A stretch of 64,000 nucleotides of DNA, from the NCBI GenBank assembly GCA_964036295.1, contig OZ038466.1:3658001-3722000 (forward strand). Direction: 5' to 3'. The notes under the pieces are model-generated. The model was not told where the DNA came from, searched no databases, and saw nothing but the letters and a program-made list of their open reading frames with translations. This stretch comes from Plumapathes pennacea. Lineage: Eukaryota > Cnidaria > Anthozoa > Antipatharia > Myriopathidae. Position numbers and translations under genes: made by a program. Positions 1-29,735 of the stretch are shown one piece after another (within the stretch, counting starts at the first letter, position 1; the number at the start of each line of letters is the position of its first letter).

Positions 1-17967
<17,967 letters not shown>

Positions 17968-18684
17968 TACTCTGCGATCACAAGGCGCCCGTGCTGTTCA
18001 ATTAGTACGAAAGGTCACTTTCTCTAACAGAAACAGAAATACATCGCATGATAATCACATTCATTTTTTGGCGGGAAAGAAGTAAGACAATGCGCATGTC
18101 TTCGTGGTAAGCCGCAACCCAGCTATATCGCGGTCGCATAAAATACACTTGTAGTAAGCTTGATATATGAAGCTTATATCACAGATAGTATACACATATA
18201 AAGATGTTATACCGAAAAAATGTGTGAAAACAGCAAGGTATTCGTGCGCACGATCCCCACAGCCTCAGCGGCCGTTCTTAGCAACGTAAAGCGAGCCTGG
18301 TGTTCGGCGCGCGTTATCGACAAAATATATTCAAGAGCAAAAGTTGCGCGCACAAAATGAAACAAAACAGAAATAAGCAGTGCTTTTGTTCAATATGCGC
18401 TCGTGAATAGCACGTGTGTATGAGATTATGTGGGGTCCGTTAGCAGACGAAATAAAGTCACGTCATTTTTTAACAATCTTTGTTTCATTTTTGTACTCAG
18501 TTGAACAAATCGATGTGGACATACTTTAATAAATTCAAAGCAAGTGGACCAGCCTCTGCACTCGGCAAGCGGAAACGCTCTTCCTGGGTGTTTTCCATAA
18601 AACAATCAAACACGTCAAAAATTTGTTTTACAATGAGTTAATGGCCATAGTAAATTTGCTTGAAAGAGAAGAAGATTAATCTTC

Positions 18685-18747
18685 TTAGTCCGTTTTGTCC
18701 ACGCCAGCTTCGCCGACTTTCTTGTCCTTTGGAACCGTCACAACCTC
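18685..18747 (-). CDS. Candidate terminal exon of an unidentified gene
   Basis: On the minus strand a pyrimidine tract ending TTTTTTCAG is followed by 20 codons, EVVTVPKDKKVGEAGVDKTD, and a stop. The peptide is lysine- and acid-rich like many cytosolic C-termini. An ATTAAA lies about 150 bases downstream. Upstream partners were sought on the same strand. Weak candidates are near 20433, a hydrophobic stretch after a CAG acceptor, and 22226-22274, which ends in GTAAGT, but phases and family could not be confirmed. Confidence 0.3.
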   Translation of the reverse strand, partial: EVVTVPKDKKVGEAGVDKTD

Positions 18748-20879
18748 CTGAAAAAAGATCAAAAGGAAATCACGCAATATAAGTTTTATTTACTTTTTAG
18801 TACGGTTAAGTTATTTATACTTTCACATCAGTACCTTCGCGTCTTGGTATAGTGCCCGGGGGGGGGGGGGGGGGGTCCTTTGAGTACCCCCCTTCCCCCC
18901 GAGGTATAGTGGAGTATAAACGTAGTAACCAGCAAAGGCTCCGGCCACGAATGTTGTGCACACAACGAAATATTTGTTTCCAAATATTTCTAAAAACATT
19001 CCGTCTGCAATCCTATACTTGTTTTTATTGACTCAGTTTACACGTTGTGGATCGTGCATAAGCTACAACTTGTTACTTGTAGTCAGTGTTTGGCTTCGAT
19101 TTTTGGTGACGTAGTCAAAGAATTAAATGACGTACGGTTTACATGCAGAAGGTTATGGTGACAAACAAAGTAAAAATTTCGAAATATAACAAAATGAATT
19201 AATTGATTAACAGTTTCGTGCCGAAGAAACCAGGTCTACAAAAAAACGAAATAATGTGTACACTTCTAATATCCCTTTCCTGGACTCGCCCCTGTCATTG
19301 CTGCTAGAATGTGATTCACCGAGAACCCTCATTAATACAGTATGAGGGATATAACTGTAAATTATAATTTAAAATCTCTCAGGAAGCAAGATAGCCTTTT
19401 TCCTCGTCCAATTTACCTTGGCTTGAAGACAGCTAGATCTTATCTATTTTCAGGTCAAATACGGGTGAAAATCGATCCGTGCGGCTTTTTGCAATGCAAA
19501 TTTTAAGAAAATTATGAAGTGACAAAGCACGGCAAACTTATGTCTTGCAGCAAACAGGATTAACTATTGATCAGTTTACCACTTCAGTGGCATGAATCGT
19601 AATTTCATTTCCTCGTGCGTTAATCCAAAGCTAATTTAAGAAAGCGCGAGTCTAAATTCAGAATTAATACTTTTGACGAGTTTCGTTACCTTATCTTTTC
19701 TGTCCAAGGAAACCATTTCCTATTTTCCCAGCTTGACCGGACATATTAAGGCAATGTAATTAATAAATAAATTCATGGTTTTCGTTTGTCGCAGGCCCGG
19801 TTGCTGGCTTCTAAAAGCAGCACTGCTCATTACTATATTGTCAGTTAAGTTCATAAACGAAGTTGCATGTCGAGAATCCACGCTCCGGCTGTCCAGTTTC
19901 TGCGCGCGGGAAAAACGGTTTTCACTGCAGACTGTTTGAACCCTTTTACTGTTGTCTTTCTGTTTAAATCAAACTGAAAAATGAAATGCAAAAACAAAAA
20001 GAAAAAAAAAAAAAAAAAAAAAAGGAAACGAAATCCATTAAACATAAATTTATAACTTAGAATGTACATAGTTGGTATTTCATTTGAGTGGTTCAAGAGT
20101 TGCAAGTAAAACGAGCAGTTATTTTATCTGCTCATCTCAAAACCACGCCTTATGCAATGCTGCATGTAACTGTTTGGTGAACGTATGTCCGAATGTTTTT
20201 TCTCTTGGGTTCCTCTTGCTGGCGGCAGTTTTACTTTTCGTCAGCTGGAGTTTTCTCAAAGTAGTTTCCCACCATGATAGGGAGCGCACTGCAGTTCAAT
20301 CCTCTCGATCTAATATCTTCCCGGTTTGCTATCAACTGAGTCTGGAAAGCTGGAAGCGAGAGATTTTATTAACAGATGGGAAAGTAATAATAGTCACACC
20401 TAAACATACAAGTACAGCTATCAAAGTCAAGTCCTGAAATTTGATGGAAGCCGGCACAACCTATTTTATAAAGACCAGCCTGGATATTGTCATTGAGCGA
20501 CGACGACCTTGCCATGGGCAGTGTGCCAATGTCACTAGCTTGCCGAGGTAGCCGGTGAATGATCGAAACGCATATTGATGAGTTGATCAGCAGACTATAG
20601 ATACGCCACGTGCAAGGGGTGAGTTTTTCATTTCGTTTTGTAGCTGCCTACTTGCATGGCTGGGTTTGACATTACCGGGTGATCAGAAGAAACTTCTCTC
20701 AGTATAGACAAAACGACTAGTCGATCTAGTGATTCGGATTTGACCAACATACTCTGTTTTTATACTACAACACTATATCTTTATTCAACTTCTCCTCTTA
20801 ATATAGGCAAAATGATGGGTGCATGATCCGAAGTAATACGGATTTCGCTAACATATTTTGTCAAGAACAATACACCTTT

Positions 20880-22192
20880 TTATTGCTTGTGACAACACAA
20901 GCTTTAAAATGGAACGATTTTTTTTTTTTTTTTTTCTGGGTTACAAATCTGCATGCGGTGATTGGTTCATATTATCATGTGATTTGTGATGACGTTGTGA
21001 TCAAGTGACTTGGCGGGCGAGCAGTTTCGCCATTTTGAAGAAAGCAAGTTGCTTGCCTTAGTTGGCTCTGTGGATTATTTTATGGACCGCTCGTTTAACT
21101 TCGCTTTGCGTGCAGTAAAGGTTCTTGAGGCAAATATCACGCGAAATTAAGATACAAGATCTATCAATGAAATGTCACGAGCATAATATCATAGAACGGG
21201 GAATCCGGAATCATCAGCTACTTAGCTACGATACTGAATACCTCGAAGTCTTCAAAAGCTCAAGGTTGATATCCGACTATCCGAGCCGTAATGTTCGCTC
21301 CACAAGCCCGTGATGCACGCCTTTGTTGTCACGGTATTCAAACGTCTGCAGCTTCCGATACAGATTAATTTCGTATCGACCCAGAATTTTGCGTTAAAGC
21401 TTAATGCATAGCAGTCTTGAACATATTAGTGATCACACTTGTACATGTAGGATGCGTAACGTCTGAGATGGCTTTTTCATACGAAGTAATTTCATCATGG
21501 GAAGTGTCATGTTTTAATGTGCTACAGAGATAAGTCTAAAGCCTGGTTTCCATATAATCGTCTCTGACGTAAGGATCGTCTCTGTCGCAGATTTTTTTGT
21601 CAAGCGATCGGGACAATTATATGGAAACACTCTTGCGATTGTTTGAAACGATCCTTACGTCAGAAGCGACTCGATCGTCCCGATAGAACCATGTTCTATC
21701 CTTGCGTCGGAGACTACCGGAAATGCAGAGACGATCCTTACGTCAGAGACGATTATATGGAAACCAGGCTATAGCAAGCGTCACACAAGTACTGTCACGT
21801 GCATCGGAAAGCAAGTTCAAAATGCTCCCGGCAAAAACGATCACTCAAGACAAAAGCAAATCACTCATTGAAAATATTATTCCGTATGAAACATCATTCC
21901 CGGCATGAGTCGGGAGCTATGAAAACTGGGTTGTTGCAAACGAAGAATATTCCTACGGGGCCTTCGATAATTGTTTTCTCTCAATTATTAGTAATACACT
22001 TTTTCGTGAATATCTGTTTGACCGAAATTAGAAGAAAAGAGGGCAAGAAAAATAAAGGGAGCTCTTGGATCCGTCATGTGCAAAAACTGACTCGGCTATA
22101 ATATCTTTTGCATATAAACGCACGACAAAAGTTCCTCTCCCGGGACCCCGCGTGTCTCTATTCATTGTACTAATGACGTCACAAGCGCACTG
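20880..22192. repeat. Compound dispersed repeat, copy B (1.3 kb)
   Basis: It matches the two ends of copy A (6577-11849) with about 5-10 percent differences but goes directly from GGACCGCTC to GTTTAACTTCG at about 21091, omitting 3.7 kb. It also lacks copy A's 333-bp insertion and carries a different one (21540-21770). Around 21813-21920 it has about 110 bases that copy A lacks. It is either an internally deleted derivative or the simpler ancestral form. Confidence 0.65.
21540..21770. mobile_element. 231-bp palindromic MITE with AGCCTGGTTTCC ends
   Basis: It starts AGCCTGGTTTCCATATAATC and ends with the complement. Internal copies of CGTCTCTGACGTAAGGATCG pair with each other, so nearly the whole element can fold. 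It is absent from the equivalent place in copy A. The ends resemble AGCCTGGTTCACACG of the element at 41206-41372. No coding capacity. Confidence 0.75.
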
Positions 22193-23491
22193 CTTGTTGG
22201 TCTTGGAATATCCCAAAATCACTTACCAATGCATGGATGACGGAATCACAATAACAATGGCTCTTACTTTCTGTACGCCTGGTGCTATAAATCTCACCCT
22301 GGCTTGTATGATATGTCAAATAAAGGAACTCTACTTTCAAACTTCTCACAAAAAGGAGTATCTGTAGCGTAGGTGCCTTGCTAAACAGGTGAAAATTAGC
22401 TTACGAAATGTGAGGGAACGTGAAGAAAAGCAGCTAAAAAAAATACAGGTCCAACTTGTCGTGATTGCATGCTAACGACCCAATCCAAAGGCCCAGTGTG
22501 GCACGGAATCCAAGGTGATAATTGGAATGACAAAGTGAAAACTTTTTTTCAAAGGAAAACTACGTGCCCAGTTAGGTCGATGAGCCACTTTAAACGCTCA
22601 GTCAGCACCATCTTTGTTCATCTGTAGCTGCAGCTTGTGAGCAATGTCTTTTCCCCTCCTCCGCGCGCCCTAATACGCTTTTATTAAGTTCGCTGCACCC
22701 AAGGAGGTATCGCACGCCCAGCCTAATCGCGTTTTTCTATTGAAACGTCTAAAATGTATTAGCGAGATCTAAAGGGACACAAGAAGGAAACCATACACTG
22801 CCTCAGAGTGACAATATTTCTCGAGGACAGCTCACCAATTAATTTACAGCGTCGAAATAAACTTGATTAAGAGTCAACAAATATCGACATCAGGAAGTCG
22901 GTTTTGCTCTTTAACGCCACAATTAAAAATAAAATGAAGCCGCCACGATTTTGCCGTGGACCCCTGCATGTCAGTGCCACAGAACTACATAGTCAAGCAG
23001 ATGAAGTTTGAGTGATACCTCGGCATCCTAAACCACAATGGCAGCAGTCGGTTGACCTGATGTTTGCCCGATAATAAGCCAAGACAAGACGGAGTACGTT
23101 TCGTTTCAGTCTGTCATTTGGTCCTGCAAAACTATTTTTTTAATTGGACAGATTTGAATTTTCCTGACAAAATAAATCGAGGTAAATTCTCGAAAATAAG
23201 CACCTGAGGAACGGATGGCAACTGACTCCTCTTAACCTGCATGTCGATCCTCCAAAACAGGATCGAAGATATTAATTTTAAATTTGAAACACGTTAGACG
23301 TTCGGCAAACAGATCTACAGAAATGGAATTTTAGGGTAATCCTGGCCAGAAATTAAAGAAAGAACAGTGGCTATAGTCTGAAAATAACAGCAAAAATCGA
23401 GAAAAAAATCCTTGTAAATAAATTTTTAATTACTGCTAGACTATATGTCCTCATGCATATGGATATTCCTAATCGCTTTAGGTTGCAGTTG

Positions 23492-23515
23492 ATATATATA
23501 TATATATATATATAT
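23492..23515. repeat. AT dinucleotide microsatellite
   Basis: About twelve tandem TA units, followed by TACCCATATAG. Simple sequence with no gene. Confidence 0.9.
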
Positions 23516-24246
23516 ACCCATATAGCCCCTAGATATCTAGCGAACCTCCACCTAAACATCTTATGTCAAGATTGTCAAGGAAAAGAAGTTTTAAAATTGA
23601 CTGAACATCACTTTTCGGCTGCCAGCAGGAATATATCAAATTGAAGGGAAGACATCATTATAATGAAATCTAAAACGACAGTTGAAATGACAAGATCGCT
23701 TCCAATGTGACACTCCTTGGTTTTATTTAGCGTGGGAGTACAACAGAATGGCCTATTAAAATAAAGCAAAACTTCAGCTACATTCTCGATTCAATAGTAG
23801 GAATTCCTCACCGGGCTAATCCCAGGGAGTTTCAACTGTCACGATACCCTACACTCCATGAATTTCTCTTTGTTGTCAGTGCCTAGCTCCAAGTTTGTCT
23901 CTTGCTGCTTTCTTTTGTAAATAAAAGATCGATAAAAGTAAATAATATAGAACTAGCCAGAATGGTCCTGAAAGTTAATGAAAACGCACATCAATCTCCC
24001 GTCGATTTTATTAAGATTATGCTTTACGTTTTACAGATTTAATCATAAACCCGCTCTCTGTTTACAGTGCCGGGTCTTAAACAGTGCTTTATATTCGTAT
24101 CTTCCATGGTGCGATTCCGGCATAACTGTGGGGAATAAAGGATTCTTATAACGACTTCCCGAACGAAAACGTCGTGGGATTTTTAAACATGTTTTTATTT
24201 ATTATTACATTACGAGACGGAGCTACAGTATCAATACACGAACCAT

Positions 24247-24252
24247 GCTGCG

Positions 24253-24283
<31 letters not shown>

Positions 24284-24294
24284 AAAAAAAAAAA
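24247..24294. repeat. Poly-C run joined to poly-A run
   Basis: Uninterrupted C followed at once by uninterrupted A, about 48 bases in all. Such runs are prone to assembly and length error. Confidence 0.9.
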
Positions 24295-26259
24295 CTGCTC
24301 CAACAAAAAAACGATTATACAGCAAACAAACGGTTCAGGTTTATCGTATTATACAATCAACTATATACGTCGCCCAAGCTGCGATCAAAACGCAAAATGT
24401 AATCATATTCATGTACTGCGGACTATAATCAAACTGTGGCATGGTTTCCGGCGATAGGATATGAACTTCATTTAACTATGTCTTTTGTTCTTCACAGGAT
24501 TTTAAGATATCTGAAGATGTATTTTAGTTTCTGGGGCTCCATACATGTCAGACAACCTGACAAACACTTCGTCCAACATACAAGCAACAAAACGAGTTTA
24601 ATTGACACGAATCATATTTAATTCACAAAATAACATGGAACAGAAAGCAAGCAAAAGCCTATATTCGTTTCTTTTTTCAAGTTACTCTAATGAAGTATGG
24701 ATTAAATGAATTAATCAAATGAATTAATAATACTAAAAAAATATAGGAAACTCCGCTTTATCCAGGAGTAAAATGAATTTGTGTCCACAGTTTCGCTGAC
24801 TCTAGTATTTGAGGCATGTTGAATAAACAGTGGGCAAAACAGTTTTCCGGCGTGTCAGCGAATGTCAACCCAGTACAACACGTATACACTGCAATAGTCA
24901 GTATTGCATCAGTGCTATATATTAAAATATTACTTGTTTGCCGGATTTAATTAAATCAAGACCGCGGAGGAAAGTAAATCTTCCGTCGGAAAAGCGAGGG
25001 AAATGAAAAAAATCATGAAGCAGAATATACCGAGCAGTGTATTGCCGCTCTTACTGAATGCGGTTGATTGAGACAATCTACTCGAGGATCGTGAATTTGC
25101 GCAGCTGGTTGTCAGTAGTACACAAACACAAGGAACAAGAAATATACGGAAAACAGCGCATTAAAGTCGTCAATGGTTTTCTAAAGTGGCATGTAGCAAT
25201 GCACACGGCGAAAGAAACCATAAATACATTTTATTGAATATTTCTGTTAGCCCCCTAACAAGCAATACGAAAATCGATTGACTCTTTCCATTTTTCTGCA
25301 AAAGCTAATTGGCTGCGTCACCGCTGTCACAATTACTTTGCATTATCTCTGTTGTTGGGCCTGCCTATTTTTGGACACGGAAAAAGTAAAGATGATATTC
25401 ACTAATGGATAATTTAGCTTTTGAGCGAGTACGCATCTCGACTTTAATCAACCTAACGCATTTATTCTTGGTCGCCAGCTGATTCTTAATTTTTGAAAAG
25501 CATTTTGCTCTCAAGAGAGTATTACAAATTGGTTTCAATTTCAGGAAATCTTCTTTTCAACGCCTATTCATCATCTATCAAGGACAGCTTCAAACAAGGG
25601 TGCCGACTATTCGCTGCTCTCAAGCCTTGATAAGATTTCGCCGGAACTCTAGTCCGTGCACTCTGCCGATCCCGCCTGCTGCCAAGTACAACAATTTTCA
25701 CGATCAGCTGCGCTTAAACTTCCACTCCCTGTAGTCGTAAAGCTTGTGAGAATCGTTCCAAGATTAGTGCTGTAAACAGATTTACAAAACCAGTTTTTCC
25801 ACTGAAGAGTTTTCCGGTTTCTGGCACGTTTCTGGTGAGAAGCCTTACAGTGTCCCTGATCGTTCACAGCTTTTCTTTTGTAGGAGTTGGAGCAGCGACA
25901 ATCGCTTGTCGAACAGATTACGGTCACTTTCACTGACTGCAGGGAAAAGAGCATCCGAAAAGCTTTCGTGGTAAGCTCGAGGACAAGGCGCAACCCAGCG
26001 CCCTGGTGATTTCTCTCTGTGATTCACATCAAAGTTTCCTAAAAAAACAATAACGTTCTGTGTATTCAGCTGGAGTAAAGGCAGTACAGGGTTGAATACG
26101 TGAATGACTCTCGAAAGAAATTAGAACACGAGTGACTGGAGCTTTTGAGTAGAACATAGTGCGCTCAGACGGTCCTGAAAACGCCAATAGTCGGAAGGCT
26201 TATAGAGAGTGAACCAATTTTCCATAGAAGTCGGGAAGAAAAGCGGAAACAACACCGCC

Positions 26260-27285
26260 ATGTCTGAAAACACATCAACGATTGCTCCATCACAAACTGG
26301 GATAAACAGCCATTTTGATCCCGTCTTCGACGGGTTTCTCATGGTGCTAAGCGTCGCTGTCGTAGCGATTAACGCCGTGGTGATATTTCTGTTCTTCCAC
26401 CGCGAGTACCTACAAACGAAGACCAACAGTTTGCTGTTGAGCCTTGCAGTCTCTGATTTGAGCGCCGGTCTCCTCGGAATACCCATGAATATTCTGTGCA
26501 ACGGACTGCTGGACGATTCCGTCTGTATCGCCGCTGCAGTTCTGTACAGATTCGTGGGGGTCTCTACCATCTACCACATCCTCGTGATCACGCTCGAGCG
26601 TTACATCTTCGTGATGTACCCGATGAAGTACATCAACATCGTCACCGTTTCGCGCCTCATGAAGTTGATCGGCGCCGTGTGGCTCTTCTCGCTCTTTGTG
26701 TCGCTCATTCAGTTCAGCTGGCACGAAGAGGCCATCTTCTTTGGCCTCACGCAGAAGATGAAAAACATCAGCCTGGGCTATAACATCTTCGGCGCGTTCT
26801 TCTGCTTCCTGCTCCCGCTCGTCTTCATGGCGATCAGCTACACGCGCATGTTCCTGGTCATTCACAGGCAGATCAAGGATATCCAAAGCCAGTACCGCCA
26901 CTGTCGCGTAGGGGGTGCAAGCCACACCCCACCCGTCGCCACCGAAGCCAGAGCCCTTGGAATCTTTGCCACTATGCTCCTCATCTTCGCAGTGTGCTGG
27001 TCGTCGTGGTACATTGTGGCTATCTTCTACTTCAGTGGCAACCATAAAAAGATACCATCACATTTGGCAAATACGTTCGATTTTCTCCGGTTCAGCGTCG
27101 CGCTGGTGAATCCGATTTTGTACGCTTTTTTAAAGCGTGACTTCGCGCGTGCACTCAAGTCTCTGTTTAAGAGGGACGGGGCGCAGCCGAGAGACAGTAC
27201 ACCCGACAGAAATCGCTCCTCCACTTTAAACGTGTCGCTGTCGAAAGATTCCGAGGTCTGCCGAGAGGATCGCCCTTGTGAGTGA
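26260..27285 (+). CDS. Orphan class A (rhodopsin-type) G protein-coupled receptor
   Basis: Single exon, 341 residues. Seven hydrophobic segments are visible: about residues 25-50 (VLSVAVVAINAVVIFLFF), 58-82 (LLLSLAVSDLSAGLLGIP), 97-120 ending in ERY in place of DRY, 140-160 (LIGAVWLFSLFVSLIQF), 185-210 (IFGAFFCFLLPLVFMAISY), 243-268 (GIFATMLLIFAVCWSSWYIV) and 280-300 with NPILYAF, the NPxxY motif. Asn-Ser/Thr sites precede segment 1. The start at 26260 is the first ATG of the frame and has a strong CCGCC context; the frame is open upstream to a GTG at 26209, which is not a credible eukaryotic start. The ligand cannot be told. Intronless receptors of this kind are common as expanded families in anthozoans. 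Confidence 0.88.
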   Translation: MSENTSTIAPSQTGINSHFDPVFDGFLMVLSVAVVAINAVVIFLFFHREYLQTKTNSLLLSLAVSDLSAGLLGIPMNILCNGLLDDSVCIAAAVLYRFVGVSTIYHILVITLERYIFVMYPMKYINIVTVSRLMKLIGAVWLFSLFVSLIQFSWHEEAIFFGLTQKMKNISLGYNIFGAFFCFLLPLVFMAISYTRMFLVIHRQIKDIQSQYRHCRVGGASHTPPVATEARALGIFATMLLIFAVCWSSWYIVAIFYFSGNHKKIPSHLANTFDFLRFSVALVNPILYAFLKRDFARALKSLFKRDGAQPRDSTPDRNRSSTLNVSLSKDSEVCREDRPCE

Positions 27286-29419
27286 ACAGAAAACAAGCCC
27301 GGTCTGGCCTCCATAGTCATTCTCAAAATCTTTACATCATGTTCAGTGCTAAAACAGATTTTTCTTCAATGCGAATTCAATGCATTTTCACCTCTCGTCT
27401 GTAAGAAATTTAACAATAGAAAAACACACTGACAAAGCGGAGACCGCTTTAAGGCGGAAAGGGGGGGGGGGGGGGGGGGGGGGTTTGCTGGAGCAGGAAG
27501 AAAATACATTCAACATTTAGTTCGAGATTAACACAACTTTCAAGGCATGCTGTAAATTAAGAATTTTCAAACCATTCCTGAAAACTATTGGATGTAGTTT
27601 ATTCCAAAGTGATTTTGGTAATCAAGCATAACTGTAGATAAGCACTATCAAAAGACGAAAAAGCCACAAAGGCACTTGACACAGCACCCTCACGTTCCTA
27701 TACAAATGTAAATATGCTATTCGTGGGGCTAATCTCTCAGCCACCAATACGAAAATGTGACTCCATGCATCGGTAAGAAAACGTCAGTTAAAAGCCCGCA
27801 ACCGAAGGTTTGATCATCCAAACGAAAGCTATCAAAGTGAATACATTCTTGTAGCTGCTAATAGTATTTACGTTGTTGTTGAGCGGACTTTTTTATTATT
27901 CAAGTTTAAGAGAAAACGACAACGAATGTCGTTTAGGCCCCGGTTAAACGTCGATCTTAGCATGCGTGGAACTAAACTATTACACTTCGGGTCAACCGAA
28001 ATTAATTAAGTTCGACTGTTGGGTCAAAAGTCGAATTTAATCGTCGAAGTTAATTCCGTCAAAACAAATTCAGAGTGTAAGAACCAATTTTTGGGGTCAG
28101 CGGGAGTTTACATTTAGTTCGAATTATGCTAAGATCGACGTTTGACCCAAAGTCGACCTTATGCCGTTCTAATCGACTCCATTCGATTAGATCGAATGAG
28201 TCGATCAAAACTCACTCAGTTAAACTAGCGGGTGCAACAGCTGGGTAAATATTTCGTATTCAGAAAAACGCGCTTCACATAATCGCAACCAAACTCATTT
28301 AGAATGTAGTACCTTCAAGGAAATAGGTCTAGAAACAGGTAAATAGTGTACGTTCATTAAAGCAGGCATGGGAAATATTGGTAGGCTAAAAATAAAAGAG
28401 TGAAAATCAAGCGAAACGTTCATTCACTGCTCACCTCGACTACACAGTTGTGCTATTGTTTTGATTGCAGAACTGAACTGAACAGAACTTGAATGATAGC
28501 ACCCGCGTTTTTGATCAAATACCCAAAAGGCACTGTGGAACGATGTCTTGTGATGTTTTGTCAAATATTCTGTCAAACGTAAAATATCTCTTCGCTTGGT
28601 TTCTTTATGCAACATTGTTTGACTCGCGCACGTTTACTACAGAGTAAAACACCCCATCTCTCCCCTCCTCCCGCCCCCCTCAACAACAACATAGTAAAAC
28701 AAGTTTCTTAAAAAGTTTTCATTGTTTGGCCACCTAATAAAACATCCCAGATGATGTTTCAAAAAACATTGCTGGGCGATGTTTTATGATGACTTACTCG
28801 ACGTCAGTGGGTTTTAAGCTGCTATAACACGAGTCCACAATTTGCCCGTCATTCTGCCTGACCTGTCACTTACGGACTTATAGTGTTGTAAAAAAATATT
28901 TTAAAACATGTCAGATTTGAGGCTAAAGTCTAAATTGAAACAGAAAAAATAGGCGTAATGGAACAGCTGCTCAAACAACTACATCTTACCCTACTACTAA
29001 TTGAAGGCTCCTCCGTCAAATACAGAAAAATCAACGCACTTTGGCCGGTTCACAAATATCTCCTTTATTACTCGAACATTAGAAAGTTCCAACGAGTGAA
29101 AGCCCAAACGTTCAATTTCAAAATACACGACGGCTACGGCATAATTATACCTTAGTGAAGTACAAACTTGATTTTATGATTAGTAAAGTTTTACATTTTT
29201 AATTCCACATAATTTGGACATTTGAAATAAAAGTCGTACCGCGAAAATATAAAACTTGGTTCTTACTCGCATTTCGCCTTATAGCGATGACCACTGTTTA
29301 TAAACATTTCTTCTTATTCTAAGCTGGCACTGTTAAAAACAATATAACTTTTTCCGGTTTTAACAAACAATAAATTTCCGATTGGTACATTAACAATATA
29401 GCAGCTTATATTACGTTGA
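27286..29419. other. Intergenic region after the first GPCR
   Basis: It holds a G run (27461-27483) and a putative MITE (27936-28149). The rest is AT-rich sequence in which I see no gene; the short frames at 28424-28615 and 28958-29155 resemble chance frames. Confidence 0.6.
27936..28149. mobile_element. Putative damaged MITE with GGCCCCGGTTAAACG end
   Basis: The left end GGCCCCGGTTAAACGTCGAT followed by CTTAGCATG pairs with the right GCTAAGATCGACGTTTGACC, but the outer GGGGCC is missing on the right. The interior repeats TCGACTT/AAGTCGA-type segments. It resembles the other GGCCCCG-ended elements here but has lost one tip. Confidence 0.5.
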
Positions 29420-29425
29420 CTATTG

Positions 29426-29700
29426 TATGGTGGCCCATCGTTATAATAGCAAATTAACATAAAACTGAAGAAAAAACTAAGAAAAAATATTGAAATTAAA
29501 AAAAAAAAACGACAAAAAAAAAACAGACAAAAAAAAAACAAAGAAAATGAAAAAAAATCAGAAAATAAAACCGAGAAAAAAAATCAAAACAAAAAAAGCA
29601 AGATAAGAAAACAAAGAGAGAAAAAAATAACCGAGAAAAAAAAATCACAAGTCCAGACGTGGCCCATCGTTATAATAGACCACAATGCTTTGCAAGTACT
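29426..29700 (+). repeat. Left terminal inverted repeat of the 5.3-kb transposon
   Basis: A 275-bp repeat in three parts: outer tip with GTGGCCCATCGTTATAATAG (29430-29449), an A-rich tract with scattered C and G (29466-29645), and an inner second copy of the same 20-mer (29659-29678) followed by ACCACAATGCTTTGCAAGTA. The ATG within this last stretch (29685) is in frame with the transposase. Confidence 0.9.
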
Positions 29701-29735
29701 GTTGGCAGATTCCGCTGACCGTAAGCTATTTCAAG

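Larger units (their letters stand above)
17968..26259. other. Intergenic region between POLE and the first GPCR
   Basis: More than 8 kb without a recognisable complete gene. It holds an orphan terminal exon (18685-18747), homopolymer runs (G at 18858-18875, T at 20920-20935, C and A at 24247-24294), an AT microsatellite at 23492-23515, and repeat copy B with its own insertion (20880-22192). Most of 22200-26200 looks like unique non-coding sequence. A short minus-strand frame at 25649-26027 has many cysteines and basic pairs but no recognised family. Confidence 0.6.

Noticed and set aside
20072..20437. A 121-codon plus-strand frame with a hydrophobic stretch
   Set aside because: It begins at a non-ATG codon, has no recognised domain and lies in repeat-rich intergenic DNA; one membrane-like run is not enough.
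25649..26027. A cysteine-rich minus-strand frame upstream of the first GPCR, possibly a secreted peptide
   Set aside because: There is no signal peptide, no conserved spacing I recognise and no credible ATG; it overlaps the receptor's upstream region.
26410..27045. A 211-codon minus-strand frame opposite the first GPCR
   Set aside because: It is the antisense shadow of a GC-rich receptor exon and has no domain; the receptor on the plus strand is clear.
29314..29541. Phe-rich open frames in the transposon ends
   Set aside because: They are translations of the A/T-rich tract within the terminal inverted repeats; the same frames recur in mirror image on the other end.
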